DNA of 64,000 bases, from contig NZ_JACHWM010000002.1 in assembly GCF_014191355.1 (NCBI RefSeq), positions 186,001-250,000 of the forward strand, given 5' to 3'. The notes under the pieces were generated by a model. The model had not been told where the DNA came from. It saw only the letters and a program-made list of their open reading frames with translations, and made no database searches. Made by a program: the position numbers and the translations under genes. The DNA comes from Methylobacterium sp. R2-1. GTDB lineage: Bacteria > Pseudomonadota > Alphaproteobacteria > Rhizobiales > Beijerinckiaceae. Below, piece after piece: positions 38,388-48,163 of this stretch (positions are counted from its first letter, which is position 1; each line of letters opens with the position of its first letter).

Positions 38388-39521
38388 TCAGGCCGGCATC
38401 GCCGCGACGTGGATCGGGCCGTGGGCGGTGCCGTTCAGCTCACCGTACTGGGGCGAGAAGGCGCCGGCGGCGGGCATCTTGATCACGTTTCCCTGGCCGG
38501 CCAGGAGTTGCTCGTAGGCCGAGACGTACTTGCGGACCATCACCTCGGCGGTGAAGCGGCCCTCGAAATGGGCGCGGACGCCGGCCCGCGGCAGATCCTT
38601 GGCCTTGCGGCAAGCCTCGACCGCCTCGTCCATCGAGTTGACGATGAAGCCGCTGACGCCGTCCTTGATGACTTCCGGCACCGAGCCGTTGCCGAAGGCG
38701 ATCACCGGCGTGCCGGCCGACATCGCCTCGATCATCACCAGGCCGAAGGGCTCCGGCCAGTCGATCGGGAAGGCCAGCGCCAGGGCATTGCCGAGGAAGT
38801 CCTTCTTCTGCTCCTCGTTGATCTCGCCGATATACTCGACCAGCGGATGATGGATCATCGGCTCGATCGTCTCGTCCCAGTACTCCTGGTCGGCCTTGTC
38901 GACCTTGGCGGCGATCTTCAGCGGGATGCCGGAGCGGATCGCCATCTCGATCGCGCGGTCGGGGCGCTTCTCGGGCGAGATGCGGCCGAGGAAGGCGAGG
39001 TAGCCGCCCTTGGCCTCCGGGTAGTACGGGCAGTTCTGCTTCGGCAGGCCGTGATGGATCGTGGCCAGCCAGTTGGAGCTCTCCGGCATCGGCTCGCGCT
39101 GGTTGTCCGAGATCGAGACCAGGGGCATGCCCGTGAACGTGTTGTAGACCGGCATGAAGTCCGGCACGTCCAGGCGACCATGCATGGTCGTCAGGCACTT
39201 GTGATACAGGTCCTCGAACATCGGATACTGCAGAAGATCGATGTGGAAGTGGATCACGTCGAACTCGTGCGCCCGGCGATGCACATGGTGCAGCATGGCG
39301 AGATGGCCCGCGGTGTGATCACGGTAGCCGAGAAGGCGCAGGCCCTCCGGATGGCAGGCGGCCAGCTTGGCCGAAGTCTGGGAATCACCGCTCGCGAACA
39401 GGGTCACGTCGTGACCCTGGCGGACGAGTTCTTCCGTGATCCACGAAACGACACGCTCGGTGCCGCCATAGAACTTCGGCGGCACGGCTTCCGCGAGCGG
39501 GGCAACCTGGGCAATGCGCAC
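38388..39521 (-). CDS. Glycosyltransferase, GT4 family (glucosidase-linked)
   Basis: A 377-residue GT-B enzyme. The start is GTG at 39521: AGGAG lies 8 nt upstream and the product then begins VRIAQVAPLAEAVPPKFYGG, the normal start of this subgroup. The donor domain includes YLAFLGRISPEKRPDRAIEM, AFPIDWPEPFGLVMIEAMS (the E-x7-E motif), SAGTPVIAFGNGSVPE and DGVSGFIV. The subgroup is widely distributed and typically sits beside the debranching-type glucosidase found immediately downstream, so the two probably make and trim one glucoside or glucan. It is not close to GlgA. There is no membrane segment. Confidence 0.85.
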   Translation of the reverse strand: MRIAQVAPLAEAVPPKFYGGTERVVSWITEELVRQGHDVTLFASGDSQTSAKLAACHPEGLRLLGYRDHTAGHLAMLHHVHRRAHEFDVIHFHIDLLQYPMFEDLYHKCLTTMHGRLDVPDFMPVYNTFTGMPLVSISDNQREPMPESSNWLATIHHGLPKQNCPYYPEAKGGYLAFLGRISPEKRPDRAIEMAIRSGIPLKIAAKVDKADQEYWDETIEPMIHHPLVEYIGEINEEQKKDFLGNALALAFPIDWPEPFGLVMIEAMSAGTPVIAFGNGSVPEVIKDGVSGFIVNSMDEAVEACRKAKDLPRAGVRAHFEGRFTAEVMVRKYVSAYEQLLAGQGNVIKMPAAGAFSPQYGELNGTAHGPIHVAAMPA

Positions 39522-39933
39522 GAAGACGTCTCCTGTGACAGGAAATAGGGATGTTGGAGAGACTAATGGGGGACGCGGCCTGAGCGGGACATGAACGAAA
39601 CAGACAGCCAAGGTTTATGGTTCCGCCCGGCGACTGGGGCGAGCGGCAATCTTTGCAACCCCACCGAATGCTCTCTTTCCACAGATGCCCACCCCATGGG
39701 TGCCCGCCACGGCGCGCATACCGGCAGGTCCGATCCGCCCGAGCGCGCCAAAATCCTCTTTGCAAGCCGCCTGCCATCGGTTGATTGAAACCGCGAACGG
39801 TTTCTGCCATAAGCCGCCCGCGTTGAACCGCCCGGCCGATTAGGGCTGCCGTGGCGGTTCCCGTTGCTCCAGCAGCATTCAAGCGCGAAGTGCCGGCCGC
39901 CGGTCGGATCGCTGTCGCGTTCAGGAGAGCCAA
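39522..39933. other. Divergent intergenic region upstream of rpmI
   Basis: About 410 bp. It contains the promoters of the GT4 gene and of rpmI-rplT. The best plus-strand promoter is TTGAAA (39785-39790), 17 bp, CATAAG (39808-39813), giving an rpmI leader of about 110 nt that could house ribosomal-protein autoregulation, though I cannot identify an L20 site by eye. No small gene is evident. Confidence 0.5.
39785..39813 (+). promoter_or_regulatory. Candidate rpmI-rplT promoter
   Basis: TTGAAA and CATAAG with 17-bp spacing, in a locally AT-richer stretch, about 120 bp before the rpmI ATG. Confidence 0.45.
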
Positions 39934-40137
39934 ATGCCCAAGCTGAAGACGAAGTCGGGCGCCAAGAAGCGCTTCAAGATCACCGGCACCGGCAAGGTGG
40001 TCTATGCCCAGGCCGGCAAGCGCCACGGGATGATCAAGCGGACCAAGAAGCAGATCCGCAACCTGCGCGGCACCACGACCCTGTTCGAGGGCGATGCCGC
40101 CAACGTGAAGAAGTACTTCCTGCCGAACCAGCGGTAA
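39934..40137 (+). CDS. rpmI: 50S ribosomal protein L35
   Basis: A 67-residue highly basic protein of the large subunit. It begins [20 protein letters not shown] and contains [20 protein letters not shown], the standard L35 sequence, at the usual length. The ATG at 39934 has AGGAGAG 6-12 nt upstream. It is followed 53 bp later by rplT. In most bacteria infC is the first gene of this operon; here infC is separate and rpmI has its own upstream region. Confidence 0.97.
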   Translation: MPKLKTKSGAKKRFKITGTGKVVYAQAGKRHGMIKRTKKQIRNLRGTTTLFEGDAANVKKYFLPNQR

Positions 40138-40190
40138 GTCCTTCCACCTCTCGCGATCTGTTTTTGTCTTAAAGTTCCAGGAGATCTCCC

Positions 40191-40556
40191 ATGGCCCGCG
40201 TCAAGCGCGGCGTGACCAGTCACGCGAAGCACAAGAAGGTTCTGAAGGCCGCCAAAGGCTATTACGGCCGGCGCAAGAATACGATCCGCATCGCCAAGCA
40301 GGCGGTGGAGAAGGGTCTGCAGTACGCCTACCGCGACCGCAAGAACAAGAAGCGCACCTTCCGCGCCCTCTGGATCCAGCGGCTCAACGCGGCGGTGCGC
40401 GAGCACGGCCTGACCTATTCCCGCTTCATCGACGCGCTGGCGAAGTCCGGCATCGAGGTGGATCGCAAGGCGCTCTCCGAGCTCGCCATCCACGAGCCGG
40501 CCGCCTTCGCGGCGGTGGTCGAGAAGGCGAAGTCGGCCCTGCCGAAGGCCGCCTGA
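40191..40556 (+). CDS. rplT: 50S ribosomal protein L20
   Basis: A 121-residue rRNA-binding protein needed for early 50S assembly; in other bacteria it also represses its own operon. It begins [20 protein letters not shown], with [20 protein letters not shown] and [20 protein letters not shown], all standard. CCAGGAGA precedes the ATG at 40191. Cotranscribed with rpmI; a 12-bp GC hairpin with a pyrimidine tail follows, separating it from pheS. Confidence 0.97.
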   Translation: MARVKRGVTSHAKHKKVLKAAKGYYGRRKNTIRIAKQAVEKGLQYAYRDRKNKKRTFRALWIQRLNAAVREHGLTYSRFIDALAKSGIEVDRKALSELAIHEPAAFAAVVEKAKSALPKAA

Positions 40557-40593
40557 TCGCTCCGCCACACGGCGGAACGCTCGAAGCTTTGAC

Positions 40594-40630
40594 AAGGCGC
40601 GGCGCGGCAAGCGCCGCGCCTTCTTCATTT
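40594..40630 (+). terminator. Terminator between rplT and pheS
   Basis: A perfect 12-bp stem (AAGGCGCGGCGC with GCGCCGCGCCTT), a 5-nt loop (GGCAA), and then CTTCATTT. It lies 37 bp after the rplT stop. Confidence 0.85.
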
Positions 40631-40740
40631 GGACCTCGGCACCTCTGCCCGATGGTCTCGATTTGCAGCGTTTGCGCGCTTGCAGGAATGCAAACGACGC
40701 GCGAAGGCAGCCCGCGGACGACTGGCCAAGGACAGCGGTG

Positions 40741-41820
40741 ATGGATCTCGACGCTCTCGAACGCGATCTTCTCGGACAGATCGAGCGGGCCGGGGACGAG
40801 GCGGGCCTCGAGGCGCTGCGCGTGGCGGCGCTCGGCAAGAAGGGCAGCGTCTCGGAACTGCTCAAGACCCTGGGCACGATGACGCCCGACGAGCGGCGTG
40901 AGCGCGGCCCGCTCATCAACGGCCTGCGTGACCGGGTGCAGGGGGCGATTGTCGAAAAGCGCGAGGCGCTGGGTCAGGCGGCCCTCGACGCGCGGCTCGC
41001 CGCCGAGCGCATCGACGTGACGCTCCCCTTGCATGAGGCGCCGGAGATCCGCGGCCGCATCCACCCGATCAGCCAAGTGATCGAGGAGATCACCGCGATC
41101 TTCGCCGATCTCGGCTTCTCGGTGGCGGAAGGGCCCGACATCGAGACGGACGAGCTGAACTTCACCGCGCTCAACTTCCCCGAGGGCCACCCGGCGCGGG
41201 AGATGCACGACACGTTCTTCCTCGCCCCCGACCATCTCGGGCGGCGCAAGTTGCTTCGCACCCACACCTCGCCGGTGCAGGTGCGCACCATGCGGGCCAA
41301 GCAGCCGCCGATCCGCGTGATCATGCCCGGCCGCACCTACCGGCACGATTCCGACCAGACCCACACGCCGATGTTCCATCAGGTCGAAGGCCTCGTCATC
41401 GACCGCTCGGCCAACATTGCCAACCTGAAATGGGTCCTGGAATCGTTCTGCCGCGCCTTCTTCGAGGTCGAGAGCGTGACGATGCGCTTCCGCCCCTCGT
41501 TCTTCCCCTTCACCGAGCCGTCGGCTGAGGTGGACATCCAGTGCTCGCGCAAGGGCGGTGAGCTGCGCTTCGGCGAGGGCACCGACTGGCTGGAGATCCT
41601 CGGCTGCGGCATGGTGCACCCCAACGTGCTGCGCAGCGGCGGTCTCGACCCGGATCAGGTCCAGGGCTTCGCCTTCGGCATGGGCATCGACCGTCTCGCG
41701 ATGCTCAAATACGGCATGCCGGACCTGCGCCCCTTCTTCGAGGCGGACGTGCGCTGGCTGGAGCATTACGGCTTCCGGCCGATCGACGTGCCGAGCTTGG
41801 TCGGCGGCTTGACCGCCTGA
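40741..41820 (+). CDS. pheS: Phenylalanine-tRNA ligase, alpha subunit
   Basis: Catalytic subunit of the (alpha-beta)2 enzyme that charges tRNA-Phe. The ATG at 40741 gives 359 residues, the usual bacterial size, with the N-terminal coiled coil ([20 protein letters not shown]) and class II motifs: [36 protein letters not shown] sequence, [29 protein letters not shown] and the motif 3 end [20 protein letters not shown]. Typical Phe-site residues are present. It is 64 bp ahead of pheT, in the classic pheST order, and is separated from rplT by a strong terminator. Confidence 0.97.
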   Translation: MDLDALERDLLGQIERAGDEAGLEALRVAALGKKGSVSELLKTLGTMTPDERRERGPLINGLRDRVQGAIVEKREALGQAALDARLAAERIDVTLPLHEAPEIRGRIHPISQVIEEITAIFADLGFSVAEGPDIETDELNFTALNFPEGHPAREMHDTFFLAPDHLGRRKLLRTHTSPVQVRTMRAKQPPIRVIMPGRTYRHDSDQTHTPMFHQVEGLVIDRSANIANLKWVLESFCRAFFEVESVTMRFRPSFFPFTEPSAEVDIQCSRKGGELRFGEGTDWLEILGCGMVHPNVLRSGGLDPDQVQGFAFGMGIDRLAMLKYGMPDLRPFFEADVRWLEHYGFRPIDVPSLVGGLTA

Positions 41821-41884
41821 GCCCCGCCGCCCTGACTTTCGATCCCGGCCCGGTCCGCTCCGGCGGCCGCGAGGATGTTCTGAG

Positions 41885-44308
41885 ATGAAATTCACCCTCT
41901 CCTGGCTCAAGGACCACCTCGACACCGAGGCCTCGCTCGACGCGATCAGCGAGACGCTGACGCGGATCGGCCTCGAGGTCGAAGGCATCGAGGACAAGGC
42001 CGCCGCGCTCCGCCCGTATGTGATCGCGCGGGTGATCTCGGCCGAGCAGCACCCGAATGCCGACCGTCTGCGGGTCTGCCAGGTCGATGCCGGCGACGGC
42101 CAGCCGCTCCAGGTCGTGTGCGGCGCGCCCAACGCGCGGACCGGCATGCTCTCGGTCTTCGCGCCTCCCGGCACCTACGTGCCGGGCAAGGCCATCACCC
42201 TCTCGGTCGGCACGATCCGCGGCGTCGAGAGCCGCGGCATGCTCTGCTCCGGGGCGGAGCTGGGCTTGAGCGAGGATCACGACGGCATCCTCGATTTGCC
42301 CGCCGACGCGCCGGTCGGCACGCCCTACGCCCTCTGGGCCGGGCTCGACGATCCGGTGATCGAGATCAACCTGACGCCGAACCGCTCGGACTGCGCCTCG
42401 ATCCACGGCATCGCCCGCGATCTCGCCGCGACCGGCATCGGCACCCTTAAGCGCGAGCCGCTGCCGCCGGTCCGCGGCGAGGGCGCCTGCCCGACCCCTG
42501 TCACGCTGCAGTTCGAGGCGCACGACAAGGGTCTCTGCCCGCTCTTCGCACTGCGCCTCGTGCGTGGCGTGAAGAACGGCCCGTCGCCCGAGTGGATGCA
42601 GAAGCGCCTACGGGCGATCGGCCTGCGCCCGATCAACGCGCTGGTCGACATCACCAACTACATGACCTTCGACCGCGGCCGGCCGTTGCACGTCTTCGAC
42701 GCGAACAAGGTCGCGGGCGGCTTGACCGTTCGTCGGGCCGAAGACGGCGAAAGCCTCGTCGCGCTGGACGGCAAGACCTACCGGCTCGATTCGGACACGG
42801 TGGTCATCGCAGACGGCAACGGCGTCGAGTCGATCGCCGGCATCATGGGCGGCGAGGCCTCGGGCTGCGACGAGACCACCTCCGACGTGCTGATCGAGTC
42901 GGCGCTCTGGGACCCGCGCAACATCGCCCGCACCGGCCGGCGCCTCGGCATCATCACCGATGCGCGCTACCGCTTCGAGCGCGGCGTCGATCCGGCCTTC
43001 GCCCTGCCCGGGCTCGACCTCGCCACCCGCCTCGTGATCGATCTCTGCGGCGGCAGCCCGAGCGAGGCGCGCATCGCCGGCGAGATCCCGGATCTCGACC
43101 GCGTCATCGACTTCCCCTGGACCGAGGTGCGGCGGCTGGCCGGCATCGAGCTGTCGCGGGCCGAGATGAAGGTGACGCTGGAATCCCTCGGCTTCCACAT
43201 CTCCGGATCGGGCGACCGCGTGAAGGTACTGCCGCCCTCGTGGCGGCCGGACGTGGAGGGCAAGGCAGACCTCGTCGAGGAGATCGTGCGCATCGCCGGC
43301 CTCGACCGGATCGAGCCGAAGCCGCTGCCGCGGATCGAGACGGTGGCGGTCGAGCCGATGCTGACGGTGCTGCAGCGGCGGGGGCGCCTCGCCAAGCGGG
43401 CGCTGGCCACCCGCGGCATGCTGGAAGCCGTGACCTATTCCTTCATCCCACACGAGGATGCGCGGCTGTTCGGCGGCGGAAGGGCCGATCTGGCGCTCGC
43501 CAACCCGATCGCCGCCGACCTCTCCGACATGCGTCCGAGCCTCGTGCCCGGCCTGTTGCGGGCCACGCAGCGCAACGCCGACCGCGGCTACCCCGACACC
43601 GCCCTGTTCGAGGTCGGCCAGTGTTTCGCCAGCGATGAGCCGGAGGGCCAGTCCCTGCGCGCCACCGGCCTGCGCCGCGGCACGGCTCGGCACGCGGGCT
43701 CCGGGCGCCACTGGAGCGGCACGGCGGACGTCGTGGATGCCTTCGAGGCCAAGGCCGACGCGCTGGCGCTGCTTGCGGCGCTGGGCGTGCCGACCGGCGG
43801 GCTCCAGATCGTCGCCGGCGGGCCCGACTGGCTGCATCCCGGCCGCTCGGGCACGCTCCAGTTCGGGCCCAAGAACGTGGTCGGCCATTTCGGCGAACTG
43901 CACCCGCGGCTCCTGAAGGCGATGGACCTCAAGGGGACGCTGGTCGCCTTCGAGATCACCCTCGATAGCCTGCCGCTGCCCCGCCACCGGCCGACCAAGG
44001 CCAAGCCTGCCCTGGCGCTGTCCGACCTCCAGGCGATCTCCCGCGACTTCGCTTTCGTCGTCCCCCGCGACGTGCCCGCGGCCGACATCCTGAAGGCGGC
44101 GCAGGGGGCGGAGCGCAAGATGATCATCGGCGTCGAGGTGTTCGACCTCTACGAGGGCGCCGGCATCCCGGACGGTTCGAAGTCGGTCGCGGTCGCGGTG
44201 CGGCTGCAGCCGGCCGAGCGAACGCCGACCGATGCGGAGATCGAGGCGGTGAGCGCCAAGATCGTCGCCGAGGTGTCGAAGAAGACCGGCGCGACGCTCC
44301 GTTCATAA
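41885..44308 (+). CDS. pheT: Phenylalanine-tRNA ligase, beta subunit
   Basis: An 807-residue subunit with tRNA-binding and editing functions. The N-terminal tRNA-binding EMAP-like domain ([32 protein letters not shown]) is followed by B3/B4 editing modules ([31 protein letters not shown]), the B5 domain, the catalytic-like core ([20 protein letters not shown]) and the C-terminal ferredoxin-fold anticodon-binding domain ([40 protein letters not shown]). The ATG at 41885 has AGGA upstream. A SEC-C protein gene follows 16 bp later, so the three genes probably share a transcript. Confidence 0.96.
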   Translation: MKFTLSWLKDHLDTEASLDAISETLTRIGLEVEGIEDKAAALRPYVIARVISAEQHPNADRLRVCQVDAGDGQPLQVVCGAPNARTGMLSVFAPPGTYVPGKAITLSVGTIRGVESRGMLCSGAELGLSEDHDGILDLPADAPVGTPYALWAGLDDPVIEINLTPNRSDCASIHGIARDLAATGIGTLKREPLPPVRGEGACPTPVTLQFEAHDKGLCPLFALRLVRGVKNGPSPEWMQKRLRAIGLRPINALVDITNYMTFDRGRPLHVFDANKVAGGLTVRRAEDGESLVALDGKTYRLDSDTVVIADGNGVESIAGIMGGEASGCDETTSDVLIESALWDPRNIARTGRRLGIITDARYRFERGVDPAFALPGLDLATRLVIDLCGGSPSEARIAGEIPDLDRVIDFPWTEVRRLAGIELSRAEMKVTLESLGFHISGSGDRVKVLPPSWRPDVEGKADLVEEIVRIAGLDRIEPKPLPRIETVAVEPMLTVLQRRGRLAKRALATRGMLEAVTYSFIPHEDARLFGGGRADLALANPIAADLSDMRPSLVPGLLRATQRNADRGYPDTALFEVGQCFASDEPEGQSLRATGLRRGTARHAGSGRHWSGTADVVDAFEAKADALALLAALGVPTGGLQIVAGGPDWLHPGRSGTLQFGPKNVVGHFGELHPRLLKAMDLKGTLVAFEITLDSLPLPRHRPTKAKPALALSDLQAISRDFAFVVPRDVPAADILKAAQGAERKMIIGVEVFDLYEGAGIPDGSKSVAVAVRLQPAERTPTDAEIEAVSAKIVAEVSKKTGATLRS

Positions 44309-44324
44309 CCGAGGGAGGCAGGCC

Positions 44325-45200
44325 ATGGACGCGGATCTTGTCGCGGTCCTCACGGAAGAGAACCATCTTCCGGCCGAGGCGCTGAACCGGGCCGCCCAGA
44401 ACCCCGAGGCGGTCGCCGAACCGGTGCTCGCTCTTCTCGAGCGGGCGGCGGAGGATGCCGAGGCGATCGAGGACGAGGAGACCAACCTCCTGTTCTGGGG
44501 CCTGCACGCCCTGGCCGCGTCACGGGACACCCGCGTCTTCCCGCTGCTGATGCGCCTGATGCGCCAGGACGGCGAGGCGGTCGACGGGCTTCTCGGCGAC
44601 GCCTCGACCGAGACCCTGCCCGCGGTGATCGCCTCGACCTTCGACGGCGACACTGCGACGCTCGCCCGGCTGATCCTCGACAGCACAGCCGACGACTTCT
44701 TGCGCAACGCGGCCTTCAACGCGTTGGGCTTCCTGACGCGGCAGGGTCGGATCCCGCTTGAAGAGGCGGAAGCACTCCTCGTGCGCTTCGACGAGGCGCG
44801 GGCGGCGGTGGAGGAGGCGCCGGCCTGGATCGGCTGGGAAGAGGCGATCGCCTATCTCGGGCTGACCGCGCTCGCGCCACGGGTCGAGGCGGCCCGGCGC
44901 GACGGGCGCATCACCGACGAGTTCAGCGACCTTCCGTGGTTCCGCAAGGCGTTGCGCCAAGCCTCCGCCGCACCGCCGGACCTCAGCGCCTTCGACGCCC
45001 ACCGCTACGCCTATCTCGACGATCCGGTGGCGGCATTGGCCTGGACCGCGGAATCCTACGGCCAGCCGGTCAAGAACCCGTTCAAGGATGTCGGCCGCAA
45101 CGATCCCTGTCCCTGCGGCTCGGGCAAGAAGTACAAGAAGTGCTGCCTCAACGCGGTGGAGGCGGGAGCGTCGCCGGCGCGCCCGCCGGGTCTGTCCTGA
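44325..45200 (+). CDS. DUF1186-type protein with C-terminal SEC-C zinc motif
   Basis: A 291-residue soluble protein. Residues about 1-240 are helical and HEAT-like ([40 protein letters not shown]), matching DUF1186. The C-terminus carries [16 protein letters not shown], the CxC...CC zinc motif shared with SecA and called SEC-C, at about residues 260-275. The ATG at 44325 has GGGAGG at good spacing. It lies 16 bp after pheT. SEC-C motifs bind zinc and often mediate contacts with ribosomes or SecB, so a link to translation or protein quality control is possible but unproven. Its last 53 bp overlap the convergent ThiF-like gene. Confidence 0.78.
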   Translation: MDADLVAVLTEENHLPAEALNRAAQNPEAVAEPVLALLERAAEDAEAIEDEETNLLFWGLHALAASRDTRVFPLLMRLMRQDGEAVDGLLGDASTETLPAVIASTFDGDTATLARLILDSTADDFLRNAAFNALGFLTRQGRIPLEEAEALLVRFDEARAAVEEAPAWIGWEEAIAYLGLTALAPRVEAARRDGRITDEFSDLPWFRKALRQASAAPPDLSAFDAHRYAYLDDPVAALAWTAESYGQPVKNPFKDVGRNDPCPCGSGKKYKKCCLNAVEAGASPARPPGLS

Positions 45201-45987
45201 CCCCGGCCCCGCTCCCGTTGAGCGGGTTATCCGGGTCCCAGGCATATCGCAGCGTCTCGAAGCGCATCGAGCGGGCATCCACCATCAGCAGGCGCCCGAC
45301 CAGGGGCTCGCCGAAGCCGGCGAGCGCCCGGATCACCTCCATTGCCATCAGCGAGCCCATGACGCCGGCGAGCGCCCCGAGCACCCCGGCTTCTGAACAG
45401 GGCGCCACGCTGCCCGGCGGCGGCGGGCTCGAAAACAGGCAGCGATAAGTCGGGTTCGGATGTCCATCCGGACCGGTCTCGTGGGCGCGGATCGTCGTGA
45501 GCGAGCCGTCGAAGGCGCCGAGCGCCGCCGTCACCAGCGGTTTTTTGCCAGCGAAGCACGCGTCCGACACGGCGTAGCGGGTGGAAAAGTTGTCGGAGCC
45601 GTCGGCGACGAGGTCGTAGCCTTCGAGCAGCGCCGGGGCGTTCTCGGGGGTCAGCCGGACGGCATGGGTCTCGACGCGCACATGCGGGTTGAGCCGGGCG
45701 ATCGCCTCGGCCGCGCTCTCGACCTTCGGGCGGCCGAGATCCGGCGTGCCGTGGATGACCTGACGCTGCAGGTTCGACAGCGAGACCGTATCGTCGTCGA
45801 CGATGCCGATGGTGCCGATGCCGGCGGCGGCCAGATACTGGATCAGCGGCGCCCCGAGCCCGCCGGCACCGATGACGAGCACGCGCCCCGCCTTCAGCCG
45901 GGCCTGACCCGGACCGCCGACCTCGCGCAGGACGAGGTGGCGGGCGTAGCGTTCGATCTCTTCGGAGTTGAGGGCCATGAGCGCCAT
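45148..45987 (-). CDS. HesA/MoeB/ThiF family adenylyltransferase
   Basis: A 279-residue E1-like enzyme that adenylates the C-terminus of a small sulfur-carrier protein (MoaD or ThiS type). It shows [18 protein letters not shown], the ATP-binding [56 protein letters not shown] and the region [13 protein letters not shown] and [15 protein letters not shown]. It has no rhodanese domain, so it resembles MoeB/ThiF proper. The ATG at 45987 follows AGGGGC; another ATG is three codons down. The 3' end overlaps the SEC-C gene by 53 bp in convergent orientation. No moa or thi partner is adjacent, so I cannot choose between molybdopterin and thiazole synthesis. Confidence 0.88.
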   Translation of the reverse strand: MALMALNSEEIERYARHLVLREVGGPGQARLKAGRVLVIGAGGLGAPLIQYLAAAGIGTIGIVDDDTVSLSNLQRQVIHGTPDLGRPKVESAAEAIARLNPHVRVETHAVRLTPENAPALLEGYDLVADGSDNFSTRYAVSDACFAGKKPLVTAALGAFDGSLTTIRAHETGPDGHPNPTYRCLFSSPPPPGSVAPCSEAGVLGALAGVMGSLMAMEVIRALAGFGEPLVGRLLMVDARSMRFETLRYAWDPDNPLNGSGAGVRTDPAGAPATLPPPPR

Positions 45988-46097
45988 GTAAGCCCCTGGG
46001 GCCGGCAGCGGAAGCGGCAGGGCGTGCTGCGCGAGCGATGCGTGCATGCTACGGCTGGCCCTCCAACGATCGTCGCCGTTTCCCTCCCGCTCCCTCC

Positions 46098-46192
46098 TCC
46101 TGAGGTGCCGCGGAGCAGCCTCGAAGGATCCTCAGGAATCCGCTTGGAGCCTGGAAGATTCTTCGAGGCCCGCTGACGCGGGCACCTCAGGA
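46098..46192. repeat. Imperfect inverted repeat upstream of dapE
   Basis: The left arm TCCTGAGGTGCCGCG... and the right arm ...CGCGGGCACCTCAGGA pair over about 38 bp with a few gaps, including an internal CCTCGAAGGATC block. The 'TCCTGAGGTGC' type is a common intergenic REP-like element in related genomes. Confidence 0.65.
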
Positions 46193-46234
46193 TGAGGGCG
46201 AAGGATGGGATGAGCGATTCGACCGAGCCTGACG

Positions 46235-47407
46235 GTGCCGCCCTTGTCCAGCCCCTCACCCCTCGCCCTCGCCCAGGCGCTGATCCGCTGCCCGTCCGTC
46301 ACCCCGGAGGAGGGTGGCGCCCTGTCGTTCCTGGCGGAGGTTCTTTCGCGGGCGGGCTTCTCCGTCGAGCGTCCGGTCTTCTCCGAACCCGGCACGCCCG
46401 ACATCGAGAATCTCTACGCCCGGATCGGCACCACAGGGCCGGTTCTCGTCTTCGCCGGCCATACCGACGTGGTGCCGCCGGGCGAGGCGGCCTCCTGGAC
46501 CCATGGGCCGTTCTCCGGCGAGGTCGCCGACGGCTTCCTCTACGGCCGCGGCGCGGTGGACATGAAGGGCGGCATCGCCTGCATGCTCGCGGCGGCCCTC
46601 GCCTTCCTCGCCAAGGCCGGGCCGGATTTCGGCGGCTCCATCGCCTTCCTCGTCACCGGCGACGAGGAGGGGCCGGCGGTCAACGGCACGGTCAAGCTGC
46701 TCGACTGGGCGCGGGCGCGGGGCGAGCGCTTCGACCATTGCCTGCTCGGCGAGCCGACCAACCCCGATACCCTCGGCGAGATGATCAAGATCGGCCGGCG
46801 CGGCTCGCTTACGGGACGCATCACCGTGCACGGGCGCCAGGGCCACGTCGCCTATCCGCACCGGGCCGAGAACCCGATTCCCGGCCTGCTGCGCCTCGCC
46901 TCGGCGCTGGTCGCCGAGCCGCTCGACGGCGGCACCGCGCATTTCGATGCCTCGAACCTCGAATTCACGACGATCGACGTCGGCAACCCGGCCACCAACG
47001 TGATCCCGGCCTCGGCGAAGGCGGTGTTCAACGTGCGCTTCAACGACGACTGGACGGCGGACACGCTCGGCGCCGAGATCCGTCGGCGGCTGGAAGCGGC
47101 GGCCGGCAATGCGGTGCGCTTCAGCCTCGACCTTCAGCCCTCGAACGCGCCCGCCTTCCTGACGCAGCCCGACGTCTTCGTCGATCTGGTGGCGGATGCG
47201 ATTCAAGCCGAGACCGGACGGCGCCCGGCGCTCTCGACCACGGGGGGCACCTCGGATGCCCGCTTCATCAAGGATGCCTGCCCGGTGATCGAGTTCGGCC
47301 TCGTCGGGCGGACCATGCACGAGACCGACGAGCGGGTGGCGGTGGCGGATCTGGAGCGGCTGACCGCGATCTACGGGCGGGTGCTGGACGCTTACTTCTC
47401 GTCGTAA
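46235..47407 (+). CDS. dapE: Succinyl-diaminopimelate desuccinylase
   Basis: Zinc metallopeptidase-family enzyme that hydrolyses N-succinyl-L,L-diaminopimelate on the route to lysine and peptidoglycan. The 390-residue product (GTG at 46235) has [16 protein letters not shown], the metal-binding H76 and D78 in [39 protein letters not shown] with the catalytic Glu, [20 protein letters not shown] and a final [11 protein letters not shown] with the last metal His. Complete M20 signatures. The start is uncertain because GTG lacks a good ribosome site. It converges with truA and the two overlap by 16 bp. No other dap genes are near. Confidence 0.94.
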   Translation: MPPLSSPSPLALAQALIRCPSVTPEEGGALSFLAEVLSRAGFSVERPVFSEPGTPDIENLYARIGTTGPVLVFAGHTDVVPPGEAASWTHGPFSGEVADGFLYGRGAVDMKGGIACMLAAALAFLAKAGPDFGGSIAFLVTGDEEGPAVNGTVKLLDWARARGERFDHCLLGEPTNPDTLGEMIKIGRRGSLTGRITVHGRQGHVAYPHRAENPIPGLLRLASALVAEPLDGGTAHFDASNLEFTTIDVGNPATNVIPASAKAVFNVRFNDDWTADTLGAEIRRRLEAAAGNAVRFSLDLQPSNAPAFLTQPDVFVDLVADAIQAETGRRPALSTTGGTSDARFIKDACPVIEFGLVGRTMHETDERVAVADLERLTAIYGRVLDAYFSS

Positions 47408-48150
47408 TCGACGCCCACAAAAGTCAGCCCACAGGCCGGTGCCAGCGGGCCGCAGCGGTGCTTGGCCTTTGTGGCCAGAATCTCCGCCACGTCGTCGGCG
47501 GAGAGGCGCCCGCAGCCGGCGAGCATCAGCGTGCCGGCCATGGCGCGCACCTGATGGTGCAGGAAGGAACGGGCCGAGGTCGCGATCACGATCTCCTCGA
47601 ACAGGCCCATCCGCTGGCGCGTCACGTCGAGCTGTTCCAGCGTGCGCACGGGCGATGTCGCCTGACACTCGGCGGCGCGGAAGGCCGAAAAGTCGTGGCG
47701 TCCGAGCAGGCGTTGCGCGGCGGCGTGCATCAACCCGGCGTCGAGCGGCCAGGGCACGTGCCAGACATGGGCGCGGGTCAGCGCGGCGGGGCTGCGCCGG
47801 TTGAGGATGCGGTAGCGGTAGTGCCGCCGGATCGCCGAGTGCCGCGCGTCGAAGTCTTGCCCGACGATCTCGGCGGAGAGGATGGAGACCGGCTGCGGCC
47901 GCAGATGCGCGTTGAGCGCGTCGCGCACCGTGTCGGTGCGCCAGTCCTTGGCGAGATCGAGATGGGCGACCTGATGGATCGCGTGCACGCCGGCATCGGT
48001 GCGGCCGGCGCAGGTCAGCCGCGCCGCCTCGCCGGAGAAGCGGGTGACGGCGGCCTCGATCGCTGCCTGCACGGTCGGATCGTCGGCCTGCCGCTGCCAG
48101 CCGCAGAACGGTCCGCCGTCATACTCGATGACGAGCTTGTAGCGGGGCAT
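47392..48150 (-). CDS. truA: tRNA pseudouridine(38-40) synthase
   Basis: Isomerises uridines 38-40 in the anticodon stem of many tRNAs. It has 252 residues with the catalytic aspartate D52 in [14 protein letters not shown], the N-terminal [37 protein letters not shown] and [15 protein letters not shown] near the C-terminus, all standard for TruA. It is the third gene of def-fmt-truA, 13 bp after fmt. The 3' end overlaps the convergent dapE by 16 bp. Confidence 0.96.
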   Translation of the reverse strand: MPRYKLVIEYDGGPFCGWQRQADDPTVQAAIEAAVTRFSGEAARLTCAGRTDAGVHAIHQVAHLDLAKDWRTDTVRDALNAHLRPQPVSILSAEIVGQDFDARHSAIRRHYRYRILNRRSPAALTRAHVWHVPWPLDAGLMHAAAQRLLGRHDFSAFRAAECQATSPVRTLEQLDVTRQRMGLFEEIVIATSARSFLHHQVRAMAGTLMLAGCGRLSADDVAEILATKAKHRCGPLAPACGLTFVGVDYDEK

Positions 48151-48163
48151 CAGGGGTCAGCGC

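Noticed and set aside
39522..39933. tRNA or other structured RNA upstream of rpmI
   Set aside because: No acceptor stem, anticodon loop or T-loop consensus could be assembled; only promoter-like elements were found.
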